Shown here: positions 39,786-53,217 of the stretch, one piece after another | Numbering within the stretch: the first letter of the stretch is position 1 | How the letters are laid out: each line of letters opens with the position of its first letter | Source of the DNA: Pagrus major | Lineage: Eukaryota > Chordata > Actinopteri > Spariformes > Sparidae | NCBI RefSeq assembly: GCF_040436345.1 | Contig: NC_133216.1 | Span: 3,827,533-3,891,532 of the forward strand | Direction: 5' to 3' | DNA length: 64,000 nt | Program-made: the position numbers and the translations under genes | Notes under the pieces: generated by a model | Seen by the model: the letters and a program-made list of their open reading frames with translations, nothing else | What the model was told of the DNA's origin: nothing | Databases searched by the model: none

Positions 39786-42219
39786 ACCGGGAAAGCAGCC
39801 AATCATAGTTTAGGATAATGGGGTAGACCCTGGGATAACCAATCAGATCTCAGATTTCACCCTAACCCACCCTCGTCCACTTCCTGGACACACTCCTGAC
39901 TGTTTGCAACAACCTTCAGTGATCCATCCATGCTGTGACTTCCTTTTCTGTAGGTGAAGTTTGACTTTCTATAGATGGCGCCGTTTCCTTTATTCATTCG
40001 GTCATAGAGCTAGCATGCTGCTAATGCTAATTACTTTAGACTTATACTAAAACTAGAGGGAGCTGCTATTATCTCATCTACTTTCCAAACACTTAAAACA
40101 TATTCGGGCAGGTTCCAAGATCGAGGTCTGTCACAAAAAATGTACGTCCACTTTAAACTCTCATGAATAAAAATTCACCAAGCGGTACGCAGTGAGCAGC
40201 CCAACAAATAGCAACTACTGGGAAGTGTGTGTGAGTTCTGCTGCATGTGCCTGTGTGTGACAGTTATATGAGCGGGCTGATGGATGGCTCAGCTGTCAGG
40301 TAGGGAGAGAAGCAACAGCAACTGACCGTGGTGGCCGTGCAGGCAGAGCCCAGCCATGTAAGGCCACCGGCCCCCGGGGAAACTCCTCCAGACGTCCGTG
40401 CTTCCTACAAACAACCCTGCATGTAATCATATGTAAGGGTACGGGGGCTGGGATCGAGGTCAGAATAAGGAAATAAGTTTAGTTTTATTGTGTTTGTATC
40501 ACCAAGAGTTAAAAGTCAGAATTTTGCTGATTGCAGTCTTATTTTACCTTTCATTATTATCAGTCTTTAGGTCTTGAGTCTCAATAACAAGCCATACATG
40601 GGATTTATTTAGACAGATAATCAATGTTAACAGTTGAATAAATAGAACAAATAATAATAACAGGTTGATTGTTGCTAGACAGGTGTTGCATACTTTCCAC
40701 TGAGATTTAAGCAAAAGCATGCAGGCCACAAGCTGATGACTGCAATAAACCTCACATTTTAAAAGACTTAATTAATTTAGATTAGATTAATTAATGAAGG
40801 ACAAACTGTAAACAGTCACTTACATTTGTTATAGGTTTCTCACTTATGTCATTGAACTTTGCAGGGACACCACATATTTCCCATATAGCTCTCTGTGCCA
40901 GAGCTCATTCCTTCCTCGACCTCTGACCTCGCTGCAGAAAATAGAAACCGCTTTACTTGTTCATCTGTTGCAGTAAAAATATATATATTCTTCATTTCCA
41001 CAGCACACAACTGCTGTGTTTATGTCAATTTAAGCAATGAACTGAACCACTTCTATCCATGATTTTGCATCTCAACGATATATTTTATTCTGCTTGCTTC
41101 ATTGCGTTGAGATGTTCCTTTTCTCACATAGTTTGTCTGGACTGAAGACCATAGAGGACGAAAACTGATTTAAATCTCCGGAGTGAAAAGCTAAGCCTCT
41201 CTAAATCAGTTCAGCCCTCTAAATCTCTTCATAAAGCCCACCGACCTTTATAATAACTGTTAAGTCTTTGTTCTTAAGAACACTATTATTGACTCATTAC
41301 CTATTGACTCCATTCGATGTAAACTCCTTTTTTGTCTCCTTTTCTTCCGTTTATGTTCTGCAAATGTCTTTTTATCATTAATTATAAAAGTTATTACAAT
41401 AATGTATCCTCTTTGTCATTTCTAATCACACCTACTTTGTCAGCTCTTTTTTTCTGACTTATGGGACAGCTGACTATCATGATTATATACATGTCTCACC
41501 GTTTCATTGTGCAGTCAGAGCTGCAGCGTCCCACTCTGAGGACACATTAGCAGCATTGCGTATCATTACAATGTCAACACTAAAAATAAAAATAACATCG
41601 TCATGACTATGCATCTTTAATAAGCAACTTTAATTATTTATCTACAGCTCCCTCCTCCCTTTTCAATTCACACATAACACACTAAAGATCAGATTATTGA
41701 CAGAAGGGTTGCTGCATGCAGCCACCAAGCAGGAGTGGCAAAAGTATACACACCAAAAAGTAGTGGTGTAACTAAAGAAAACTACACAGCTACATCTGCT
41801 GTCCCCTGCATTTACACCAAGACAGAAACAAAAGAAACAATATCTTTCCAATTCATAATTCATTTCTGAAATTTGAGTGTTTATCTGTATGTGTCTGTGT
41901 GAGAGCGAGATCGAGTGTGAGTTGGGTTAGAAGCTGTTAAGCACACAAAATGCGATCAATCCTGAGATGAGACGGGCGATGGGACTTCACACTGGGAATA
42001 CAACACTGCTGCTGACGCCAAACAGACAGACGACAGCAGGAAGGAATGGCAGTTCTCCCTGCAGTAGTGTGTGCGCGGATATATATGTATACACACTTGT
42101 GTGTAGACGTGTGCATGGACCAGCATTCAAAAAGAACACAGGTGTGCATGGTAGACATAACTGAATGGACATCATGGACATATGCACGTTGACACCCATG
42201 ATCAAAACATTGTGCAATG

Positions 42220-42220
42220 C

Positions 42221-42263
<43 letters not shown>

Positions 42264-42351
42264 AGAACTGCAGAGGTAAAATATTACAGCTGCCCCCCAC
42301 TGATGTAAAATTAGAAATGAATGACTTACAGAATGAATGGGAACAATGGCA

Positions 42352-42438
<87 letters not shown>
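42220..42438. repeat. Paired (CA)n microsatellites
   Basis: A 42-bp CA tract at 42220-42261 and an 85-bp tract at 42354-42438, separated by about 90 bp of unique sequence. They create spurious His-Thr and Cys-Val frames. Confidence 0.96.
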
Positions 42439-42440
<2 letters not shown>

Positions 42441-44878
42441 TTTCACAAAGTTTCATAAAAAGTGCACAGGTTCTTAGTGCATCTTTATCACACACACTGA
42501 CTGCAACTTGTCCACGTGTGCCATCATTACAATGTGAAACAGCCATTAACTGACAAAAGGTCGAACCTTTCTGGAGTTAAAATGTTGAAAGGAAAGAAAC
42601 AACTTTTCTTGTCAATTAAATTAAGATTGCAGAAGTCAAACTGTCAAGGGAATCTGTTCAGAGTGCCTGCATGTTTTAATAAAAATATCGATATGTAGCA
42701 CCAGTGCTTTTTTTGTTGTTGTTTTGTTTAGTTTTTTTTGCGAGCCCTTTCACTTGTGATAGTAGTGAAGGTCCAAAGTTGTGCATATGTGAGAAGATAC
42801 ATATGAAGTCATACTATAACGTGCATGCTCTACACCGGAAGTCTTGGATTAATCCCAACTGTTAACTGTTCTGTGTCCATTATTCCGTCCTCTTCACGTC
42901 CGTCCTGCTGCTTCGGTGAAGAAACACAAGTTTTATCAATCTGGTCAGGTGGAGGTGGATGACCAGATGAATGGACGAAGGATGGACAGAGTTACAGACA
43001 GACTGACAGCTGAGTCGATGCAATTCAATCGGGAAAACTGCTACTGGAGATCAGAGGACCTGTTGAGCAGCACTAAAGATAGAATCCACAGTTCACCCCC
43101 AACTCCTTCCCCCTCACGAGTTACTCAGGTAGATCATGTTTCAATGTAAGCTCACCACTATCACCTTCACCAAACACACACAAAACTGACAGAAATTCAA
43201 TACTATTATCCAAAAATAAGATATATTGTTGCTCAAGGCCAAGGTAAACTTAAGTATCCCAAAAAGGGAAATAGGGCTGGTCATAAAAAAAAGGATCTTT
43301 TTAAAAAAAATTCCAAATGTACAAAATGCAGTCTCCAATACAAGCGTGAGATTTCATTTTTCATCCTGTTACGTGCAAAATAAGGGTGAGTTCAAAAATG
43401 AATTCAAGCTACTTTCCTTGAGTTCAATTGTTAAACAGATTCGACAAAATAATATCACAGAAGCATTTACCTGTCAATGTCTAATTTTCACAATAGATCA
43501 CAGGACTGTATGGCAAATTGGTGCAGATACTGAATTCAGATCATCTGTTTTCTTTCTCCTCTTTTTGAGCATCATTCACTATCAAACAGTGAAGAATAAA
43601 AGGTTGGGCTGTGAGAAAATGCAGCACCTGGTGAGACAATCACTGATCAACGCCTAAATATACTCTAAACTTTTTGCACTATGCACCTTTAAAGCTAATT
43701 TATGTTGACCTTTGCAATTAGTTATACATAAACATAATTTGCACTAGCAAATGCATTTTGTAGAAAGTGTTATGCCACGCAGATTGTTTTCTATCAACAT
43801 AATGGGTTTGATCAAAAAATCTCTTCAATCAACCGCTCACTGCCCAACACAAAATGTTCATTATGTCATTTACTGTCATTTATCTTCCAACAATATATGC
43901 TCCGCCATGATAATTATTTATGTTATTGTTGCACTCACTATGGTTTGAAACAAGATGGAAAGTGTTCAGCAGAAGCAGAAATATATTTTACCTCCCACAT
44001 TATTCTTATCAAAATCTGATGCCTACATTACCCACAATGCAACTCAGTGATGGGGAGAAGCTACAGATGTGTGTTGAGCTCTCTTCTTTCTAACTCCACA
44101 CCTCAAGATGCTTTTTATTTTCAAACTTGTGGTTTTCTGCCCGAACCAACACTGACTCAAGTGACATCACTCCAGTCAGTTTATCAGACTTTACTCAGCT
44201 TCCTCTGGAGCCACAAAAAGGCTTAAACTAGTTTTTCCAGATATACATGATGTTGCAATGAAACAAAGAAACATTTTCATCACCTTCGATTCATTCAGTG
44301 TTGTGTACAAACAAACACAAAGCCTCACATCTCCATGGAAAAAACACTGTCACTCCTCCCTCAGACTCATTCCATTGCAACAGTTTTTCACAACATGCAC
44401 ACATCGACAGAGTCGTCTTACACATGCCTGCGTCTATTTGTGGGCTCCTCGAGCTGTTAACATGATTTTTTCCTGCGCTGGCTCAGGACTCGTATGTCTG
44501 AAACAGTCCAGATCAAATCAGAGTAATCCGGAGAAGGTGTGAGGGCCGCTGCTGCTTCATAAGAGTCCAGTTTTCTTTTTCCCTCTCAGTACAGGAACCA
44601 CAAGGACAAATTAAGGGGCTATAAGCTTTATAATGAAGAAACATCCCAAATGTGCGTCAGTGGAAGCCGTTGAGTGCTCAAGACTGCCAGTTGTTCCTGG
44701 CAACACCCATGTGTGAATGTGTGAATGCATGTAACCCTCAACTGCTCCCTAAGGCCTTTGCTGTGAATAAGAATCTGCCATCAGATTGCACGCCAGCGCA
44801 AACAAGGTTGATAAGTTCCTTTATATATATATGTCTCAGTGACTCTTGCCTTACTACTTAAAATGTTATCTACGCATT

Positions 44879-45170
44879 AGGGCTGTCACGATATCAGATT
44901 TTGAGTACTCGATTATCGTGGCCCGAAATAAATACAATTACAATTTGATCTTGATATCTATCCACACTGCGGGCAGAGGGTCTCGCTCTTCTCTGACGTA
45001 AATTTTTTGTGACAGTAGGAGCCACACACTGTGATAGTAGCTAGATAAGTAGTTCTTCATCTTTGTCTTTTTTCCATCTTATGGTTGGTGGCAACCAGCT
45101 TTGAGGTGCACATCATTAAATATCATAATTCTTGTCAATATCGGTAAATTGCACCTCCACTAGGAATCAG
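44879..45170. repeat. Dispersed repeat, GGCTGTCACGATATCAG type
   Basis: It begins AGGGCTGTCACGATATCAG and contains GATTATCGTGGCCCG and TGTCAATATCGG motifs typical of a dispersed fish repeat (MITE or SINE class). The boundaries are approximate and no inverted repeats were confirmed. Confidence 0.4.
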
Positions 45171-45910
45171 GCTGCATAACTGATACAAACCAGGCCTACA
45201 ACACACACAACATAAACAAGTGACACGAAAGACACGATGCTGAAATCACTAACAGCAGTTTGACATTCAGATAAATGTTGATCTTAAAATCTTCAAAACT
45301 ACATAATCGTCTCGTATATCATAAGATCCTGCATTTTTCAGTGGTTTCTCACACATACAATGCATGGAAACACATTTACAGAAACACATAATACATGTCT
45401 ATCAATTTTATTAGGTGCACATGTAAATTCAGGCCGTAGACACATTAACAGGAACGATAAAAAAAACATCAAAAAGTTGAATAAAAACGTTTCAACTAAT
45501 ACCTAACGATATCAGTCTCACAGAGGTTGTACTTAACGCAAGACTGTAGCGGAAGGTTGCAGGAAAACTTTCGGAAAGTTCACACACCCTGTGTGCATGC
45601 ACACATTTGCAAAGGCACATACACAATGCGCACCAACTGTACAATCTCACATGTGACCCGTAGCACATATGAGGTTGCACAGTTGGTGTCCAGCAGCCTG
45701 CTGCCTCACATGGATTATCTTTTCTGACAAAATAACCTCACACAGACAATTTACTGCAATTTAGTATGCATAAAATCCATAAAGAAGTTCAATAATCAGA
45801 TTTGTGTGCACTCTGCATAATAATTATTAATCATTTACATAGTGTTCTTGGTTACATAACTGTCCTTGGTGCCTGTTTCCTCGGGGCAGCTGCAGGGCTC
45901 TGGGGCTGTT

Positions 45911-45957
45911 GGGGGTGGGTGGTGGTGGTATGGGTGTGTGTGTGTGTGTGGGAGGGG
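45911..45957. repeat. G/T-rich simple sequence
   Basis: GGGGGTGGGTGGTGGTGG followed by a GT run and GGGAGGGG. Strongly strand-asymmetric. Confidence 0.85.
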
Positions 45958-47918
45958 AGTGCTGGGGGATAGGATGACAGTCTAAACTGGGATTCTGGAT
46001 GTGTGCCACAGTGGTGTACAAGCAACAGAACTAACTGGTCTGAATGGGCAGAAGACATACACAGCACATATCACACATCAGTCAGCTTGACCTCTGAGGT
46101 TCACAGATGGGGGTTTGTGGTAAAGGATGTAATGGAGGGTAAAACTGTGCTTTTACATCTAGAATAGAGTTTATACACCCTGTTAGGCTGCTACAAGACA
46201 TAGATAGTAATTCACAGCTGCTGCACTGATGTCACACATGAAATGTACAAGTATTTAACAAGAAGGCTTGTAGGGTCGTTTCATTTTTAATCTTACAATA
46301 ATAATAGAGAAGAATCGTTAACTGGATTTCATAGTTTGTGCATGAATTACAAGGTTATGTGAATGTGGCTTCTGTGTCATTTTGTGCACTACAGAGTCAC
46401 TTCCTGACTTACGGTTGAGGTAATGAGAAGGCGTGTGTTTGTATGTTCACAGCGGCTGAGCAACATGTAGCGACATGGAGAAAGACTAATGTGGAAAGTC
46501 GCGTCTGTGGATGGTCGCGCCACAGCTGTGAAACTGGAGCCTGAGTCTTGATTTTAGAGTGAGGAGCTGAGACTCAGAGTACCTGATTTAAACAAGAGGA
46601 CCTGCAGTAATAAGATAATCACTCAACATACAGTACATACTCACTATACCTGTTTTGTTTGTTTGCTGATGAACTTGTCTATCTGTATTTTAGCACTATT
46701 TATTCTTAGTGTTAATAATTTGTTTAGTTGGGTTGAGGGGTTGTTAAAAAGTTAAAATTTCCTAATTAATATTTATACTAATATTTATCTATTTTTAAAA
46801 ATACAAATTAAAAAATAGCAAGTTGCAATGAACAGCAATCACACAAATCTCCTTAAATAACTGACCTCAAGTTTCCTGTTGATTTTTAGGGAAGCCTGGA
46901 TCTTTCACTGACTGCTGTCTGCGTCATAGTGTCTCTGAGCTCCACCCTGTTATTTAATTTTTGTCACATGATGCGTGTGTGATTTAATATCTGTCTGCGG
47001 GTAGATTACTGAGGACTATCACTTTACTAGTGGAGGGTTAAGAACATTGGCACTCATACAGAACAGAGCTAGACATGAGGTTTCACAATTACAGTCAGAT
47101 CTGACTGATGTATAACCTCCTGTGAGAGATTCTGACCTAAAACACATCAGGCAGGATACTGATACACACAAGATGAGCTGAGGAAGCTGCACTGATATGA
47201 TGCTACAAAATTTACATTTTCCCTCCTCTGACTTGCAAACTTTGGACAGCCTGTCACTATGCATCACTACATGCTATTTCACACAGTCACACATATCTTA
47301 AACTGACACATTCTGATACCTCCACTTAGTAAATTGGTAGGTGAGAGGGCCGCCGCTCAATGTAATCCAACCTGTAATCTTGAATATTACGATGATGTAA
47401 TCTGAGACAAAGTGGTTATTCTAACTTTTGACCCCCACACTCTTGTGCCAAATTAGTTGGCTTTACTAGAAAACTGCGTGGAAACCCGTTGCCTTAAACC
47501 GCTTAAGTTTTCACACATGATGAAACTAAACAGGTTTAGTTGTACAAACTTATACACATAATGAAATGCAGTAGACATATTTAGTTTACATTGGTGGGCT
47601 TTACTTAAAATCATTAGTTCACATAAAGTATACTAAGCTGTACAAAATTGCTCAAATTAAATAAACACTACATAACATAAGATTAATCTATAAAAATAAC
47701 TATTCGATAATTCGCATATGTTAACCATCAAATCCCTATAATAATCTCTTAATGAGTCAGTATAGTCCTTTAATTTGCATTGTTCCAATACTTCAGTACA
47801 AATCAATCCAATTTTTCCCTATATCCATCTAATTATATTAATGTGATTGGGTCAAGACTGAATTCAATAATAACCTTTATCATGGTTCGCAATGTCTTGA
47901 TTATTTAACAATATATAT

Positions 47919-47935
47919 GGGGGGGGGGGGGGGGG
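47919..47935. repeat. Poly-G run (17 G)
   Basis: Seventeen consecutive G residues directly after an ATATAT stretch. It could be a real homopolymer or mark sequencing uncertainty in run length. Confidence 0.9.
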
Positions 47936-48201
47936 TCAGGCCCCTACCTTCCCTTACATAAACTTAACTTACTAAGTAATATGTGCTTAACATGATCATT
48001 GTACTGCATATTTCTTCTGATTAGTGCAAACAACTAATTTGATTTTGCAATGGCAGAGGGGTTTCACAAAAAATAAAAGAATAATTAACGAGCGCTCAAA
48101 AGTTTAATTTAAACTAAATCTGGGTTTACAGTGCACCCCACATCAGCCCTTAACAGTGATAGAGGAGTCAGCAGTTATGACATGTGCATCCATCTAATAC
48201 A

Positions 48202-48545
48202 GGGTTGCACAATTAATTGAAATATTATGAAAATAGCAATATGGCCAATTGAAATATCCAAACTGCAGAAGCTGCAGTTTTTTGATAATGCTAATGCGTC
48301 ACAGAACAGCATTATAATGAAGCACTGCAGTGCTGCAGAGGTTTCCTGGCCAAATCTTGTTGTCCAGATCTGAGAGAGTGTGTTTGGGACAGACAGACAG
48401 ACACATCATCATGATTTTAATAGTTTTTTTCAGTGAAAATTTGATGCAAAGATGATCATTCCCACTAATTGTGAATCGTATCACAATCATAATATCCGTC
48501 AAAATAATCGCAATATGCTTTTTTCCCCCCATATCATGCAGCCGG
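48202..48545. mobile_element. Dispersed MITE/SINE-like repeat upstream of ckm
   Basis: It opens with GGGTTGCACAATTAATTG and closes with CCCCCCATATCATGCAGCC. The interior has AATCGCAATATG and CACAATCATAATATCCG motifs. GGCTGCA(C/T)GATATGGGG-type ends are recognisable as a widespread fish repeat when read on the minus strand. No coding capacity. Family name not assigned. Confidence 0.5.
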
Positions 48546-48614
48546 TATCTAATGTATGTGTGTGTTTCTGTACCAACTGTTCTGTCCTGCAGGCTACTAC
48601 CAAGCAGCTACGAG

Positions 48615-48824
48615 CAGGTGGAAGGTGAAAGGGTGGGCTGAGCAGCTGCAGCTGTTGCCTTGTCTCTCGTCTCGAGTGTAGTGTGATGTTCGTTCTTTCC
48701 TTTTAGAAAACTCACCCGGCCACAGAAGACCCCCTGTGGCCAATCAAATGAGGGGACCCCTCGTCTAGTCAGCCAATAGGGACAGAGGTTTGGGTATAAA
48801 AGCTTAAGCCCATCACCTGATAGA
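48615..48824 (+). promoter_or_regulatory. ckm promoter: E-boxes and TATA box
   Basis: E-box motifs are CAGGTG at 48615-48620, two abutting CAGCTG at 48643-48648 and 48649-48654, and CACCTG at 48814-48819. A TATA box (GGTATAAAAG) has its TATAAA at 48795-48800. TATA plus clustered E-boxes bound by MyoD-family factors is the classic layout of muscle creatine kinase promoters. The next same-strand gene is ckm. Transcription is expected to start about 25-30 bp after the TATA box. Confidence 0.7.
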
Positions 48825-48898
48825 GTTGGGCAACCCCTATATTCGGTGCACAGGACCTGATCCCGGGAACTGTTACTTCTTTCTTTTCTCCTAAGCAG
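48825..48898 (+). other. ckm: ckm noncoding exon 1
   Basis: From the predicted start site to a splice donor CTAAGCAG|GTAAAA (GT at 48899-48900). It contains no ATG that continues into the creatine kinase frame. The intron that follows runs to the acceptor CTCTCAG at 50355-50356, where exon 2 begins 20 bp before the start codon. A noncoding first exon is usual for vertebrate CKM. Confidence 0.6.
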
Positions 48899-50376
48899 GT
48901 AAAAGAGCAAAGCGATGCTTTAGTCAGCTTTTTTGATAAATCCATGGGAAAGATTATGGGGATTTTTCCGTATCAGTATGGACAAAAATCTCTCCCTGAC
49001 CAAACTATTTTTAACCAAATATCTGTCAGACAGATTCCTCCATTGGTGAACTGGAGCTGTGAAAACTTTTCATTTTCTCAAAATTTTTTTTGTCTTGGAT
49101 TCCTCCAAAGCTTTGCACATATTTCTTCGGATATGGAAACTGCTAAAATCTACTCTGATCGTTCTTCTCTTGGTGCACACTGTAGTGAAACTTTTCTTTT
49201 CAGAAGACTTGGCTATGAGTAGCACCAGTCTGCTAAAAAGGATAGTTAGGTATAGGGCAGTTTGGTGTCACTGAAACAGTTGTGTGACTATGTATCAGCT
49301 GTTGCTGACGCTAGCAGGGCAGGCTTCAAGTTTGACTTTGAATAGTTTAGGAGCGCTCAATTTGGTCATGGAATTTGTGAAGTCATCTAAAAGAGGCAGG
49401 CGATGCTTTGACCTTTGAGTGTGTCATCAATCAACTACACCTCAAGCAACTGAAGGAGTCGTCTGTCTCACAGAGAGGGAGACCAGCTTGTAAATAGATA
49501 CAGAGTGATAGCTACGAAGGTTGTAAATCTATTTCTGACCCAAATTCTGTAGCTGCAGCTCTGTGGGTTCCAGCTCCGCATTTAGAAATTTGTATTAAAT
49601 TATTTTCTGTTTAAGTTCGAGATCATTAAGTTGTAAATTTGAGATGTATGTGTTGGTGTAGGGAAATATATATTTTTAACTAAACTATGTCTCAAGGCAA
49701 AAAAAGGAAAATACCAAATATTGCAAGAGTACCATTAGCATTTCTGGCGCTATTTCATTCTTAAAAATTGTTGATCTCTTTAAAAAGTTTGTATACTTCT
49801 GGTACCACAGTGTTTTCTCTGCTACCTACGTATTACAGCATGGCTCGGCGACTAAGTTTGCATTAGTCTGAGGCTGAATGGAGTGAGAGAGAAGAGAAGA
49901 TCATTCATCATAATGTGCTAGAAACTGTAGCTCTCTGTAGAGATGGGAGGGTGGAGAACCACGCTATTAATAATCTGCAGTGTGAGGGGGAGACAGGTGG
50001 TGAGACGGTTGGACAGGCAGTAAAGCAGGGAGACAAACGTGGACAGCACAGCTGACAGAGAGAGAAAGATTAAAGTAAGAAAGGGAGAGAGACAGAATGA
50101 GAAGGTGTCTCCACTTCACCAGAAGACTCATAGACAAGACACTTGAAAAACTTGGAGAAATGCCAGAAAAGAAAAATGGTATTCGTTCTTACATCACCAC
50201 AACAAAGGAACATTAAATGATATTTGAAAAATACATGTAGCTAATAAAAAAGTTTATTAAAAAAGCTCCAACTTATGCTCTCTTTTACTGTAGTATCACC
50301 AAATGCAGTTTCTGAGAAATAACAAGTGCTCTCTTATTTTTCTCGTCTCCTCTCAGACGGAGTAAGAATCGCAGCC

Positions 50377-53217
50377 ATGGCAAAGAACTGCCACAATGAC
50401 TACAAGATGAAGTTCTCCGTGGACGAGGAGTACCCCGACCTCTCCCTGCACAACAACCACATGGCCAAGGTACAAATCCTACTCTGCATGTATACAAGAT
50501 TTTCTGAGTGCTAAGTTACTCCACTGTCACGCAGCACAACTTAAAATACGGAGGAAATCATGTGACTGTATCATCACTGACCTGCACTGTGTGTAATTCG
50601 CTATAGGTGCTGACCAAGGAGATCTACGCCAAGCTGAGGGGCAAGTCCACCCCCAGTGGCTTCACCTTGGATGACATCACCCAGACTGGTGTTGACAACC
50701 CCGGTAAGACGGAGCAAGTCATCAGCATAGAGATTAACACTCCCAGTAAAGATGAGGAGACATAAATTAAATGAAGCAAACACAATATATAATGAAAATG
50801 TGAGTTATGATTATATGTGATTTTCTGATTATGGATTGCCCTCTAAACCTGGCAATACCAGCATTTGTCAGTACCTCTAAGTTAATACAGGAGTTGTACA
50901 TAATAAAATTATGTTGATTTTATGTTGAACTGGCTAGCAATGTGACCAACCTTGTCATCTTTCCTCTTGTCCCCAAGGCCACCCCTTCATCATGACTGTC
51001 GGCTGCGTTGCTGGTGATGAGGAGTCTTATGAGGTCTTCAAGGATCTGCTGGACCCCGTCATCTCCGACCGTCACGGTGGATACAAACCCACCGACAAGC
51101 ACAAGACCGACCTGAACTTCGAGAACCTGAAGGTGAATATTGAGAGATTCTTTATATACATTTCCTGAGCAACAATCCAAATTATATTTACTGTATATGA
51201 AAACAATCCACTCCTACACTACAAGAAGTTCACTCCTTCATCTATAAATAAAAGGTTTAAAAACTATACCTATAATACAAAAATAATATGTTTGTTGTGT
51301 TTTCTTCCTCTCTCAGGGTGGTGATGACCTGGACCCCAACTACGTGCTGTCCAGCCGTGTTCGTACCGGCCGCAGCATCAAGGGATTCACCCTGCCCCCC
51401 CACAACAGCCGTGGAGAGCGCAGAGCCATTGAGAAGCTGTCCATTGAGGGTGAGTGTTAAAATAATTACAATAAGGCTAATCTATCAATCTAACGCTGTA
51501 ATTTGTAGAAAAACTGACTCATTTCCTCTTTCCACATCTTCTTGGTTCTGTCCTCTCAGCCCTGGCCAACCTGGAGGGTGAGCTCAAGGGAAAGTACTAC
51601 CCCCTGACAGGCATGACCGATGCCGAGCAGGAGCAGCTGATCGCCGATCACTTCCTGTTCGACAAGCCCGTCTCCCCCCTGCTGACCTGTGCTGGTATGG
51701 CCCGTGACTGGCCCGACGGCAGAGGCATCTGGTGAGAGACAGACGCATACAGATGAATTCATGAATTCAAAATTAAAAGGCAAAAAATGATGATCAGATA
51801 TGTGCTATCATCAACTGTAGCAGCAGATTCTGTGCCTTTGTTAACAAAATATACACACTGTAAACAAACAACCCCCTCTGAGCCTAAATCTCCCATCTGC
51901 CACTCCCAAGCCAACCTTAAACACCATCTGTCTCTTTCTCTCACAGCCCCAACATGACAATCTGATTCTTTGTTTTCAAACATCTGTTAAAGTGTGTCAT
52001 GTATACCAAAGCACAGTGTGTTCAGCTGCAGCATATTCTGTAAATCCACAACTGTGCACCTCAGATTATTCACATTATCAGTGTTAGTGTGTCAACCAAG
52101 GTCAAATGTTTACTTTCGCATTTCTATGAGGCACATCCCTAACAAATTGCAAATTAAATCCACACAACATTCATTGACCCTTTTGTCTAATATGTGAATG
52201 AAGTGAAACTGAGCCAGATTTTCTTTCTCCAGGCACAACGACAACAAGACCTTCTTGGTCTGGGTGAACGAGGAGGATCACCTGCGTGTCATCTCCATGC
52301 AGAAGGGAGGCAACATGAAGGAGGTCTTCAGACGCTTCTGCACCGGCCTGCAGAAGGTAACGCACTGAAACATACATACAACAACTGCATGATGTTTTTT
52401 CTTCATAGGTCTAGTCAGAAGTCAGTGACATACATCTAATTATACTCTAATAATCATGCATTGTTTATTTCACTTTCCTCCTCGCCGGTCAGATTGAGGG
52501 GATCTTCAAGAAGCACAACCACGGCTTCATGTGGAACGAGCATCTGGGCTACATCCTGACCTGCCCATCCAACCTGGGAACCGGCCTGCGCGGTGGCGTG
52601 CACGTCAAGCTGCCCAAGCTCAGCACACATGCCAAGTTCGAGGAGATCCTGACCAGGCTGCGTCTGCAGAAGCGTGGCACAGGTACTAAAAGAAGAAAAA
52701 AAAGGAGTTGAATGGTCACAGATCTAGTGACAAGTATTATCAGAGGAACCCCAATAGATTTAGTTATAATTATTTATAAAATTAGTTATAAAAATTAAGA
52801 AGCAAACATATATATTTTGTATGATTTGCAACATTTATTTCAGTTAGAAGCATTATCGTCTCCCCTCTCTTACCTAAATTTCACCAAAATATGGTGAAAA
52901 CATCAAGAAAAAGTACTGGTGGTAGAAATTATTTTTGATTATCTTCAACCAGAAAAAAATCTGTTAATGTTAAATCCTTCTTTATGTGAATACCCAGGTA
53001 GCTTGCGTTTCTTCACCTACTGCTTCTTTTCCCTCCAGGTGGTGTGGACACAGCCTCCGTGGGTGGCGTGTTCGACATCTCCAACGCTGACCGTCTGGGC
53101 TCCTCCGAGGTGGAGCAGGTCCAGCTCGTGGTTGACGGTGTCAAGCTGATGGTTGAGATGGAGAAGAAGCTTGAGAAGGGAGAGGCCATCGATGGCATGG
53201 TCCCCGCCCAGAAGTAA
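50377..53217 (+). CDS. ckm: Muscle-type creatine kinase (cytosolic)
   Basis: Eight coding exons: 50377-50469, 50607-50703, 50978-51132, 51317-51449, 51560-51731, 52233-52356, 52493-52682, 53039-53217; total 1143 nt, 380 residues (human CKM 381). The enzyme transfers phosphate reversibly between ATP and creatine to buffer ATP in muscle, working as a cytosolic dimer. Visible family marks: [51 protein letters not shown], and the active-site block [15 protein letters not shown] with the reactive Cys at 282. The N-terminus [20 protein letters not shown] is of the fish M-type and there is no mitochondrial presequence. The start has a good context (GCAGCCATGG). An intron splits the first coding segment after HMAK, where mammalian CKM is thought to be continuous. 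It could be either teleost duplicate (ckma or ckmb); the identity as muscle-type CK is secure. Confidence 0.97.

Larger units (their letters stand above)
38170..48590. other. Intergenic region between klc3 and ckm
   Basis: About 10 kb between two divergently transcribed genes. No coding exon with recognisable homology was found on either strand; long frames at 41937-42553 are (CA)n translations. It contains a minisatellite, several GT/CA tracts, two hAT-like or other dispersed repeats and a poly-G run. A donor-like GGGATCAG|GTAAGC on the minus strand near 38925 could belong to an alternative upstream klc3 leader exon, but this is weak. Muscle enhancers for ckm could lie here but were not identified. 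Confidence 0.55.

Noticed and set aside
41937-42553. Several 110-170 residue frames on both strands
   Set aside because: Translations of (CA)n/(GT)n microsatellites (Cys-Val and His-Thr runs).
48770-48900. Retroviral-type LTR (TATA box followed by a short leader)
   Set aside because: No TG...CA ends, primer-binding site or second copy; position and E-boxes fit the ckm promoter better.
48944-49222. 92-residue + strand frame just after the ckm first exon
   Set aside because: Lies in ckm intron 1, has no recognisable domain and no exon-like boundaries.
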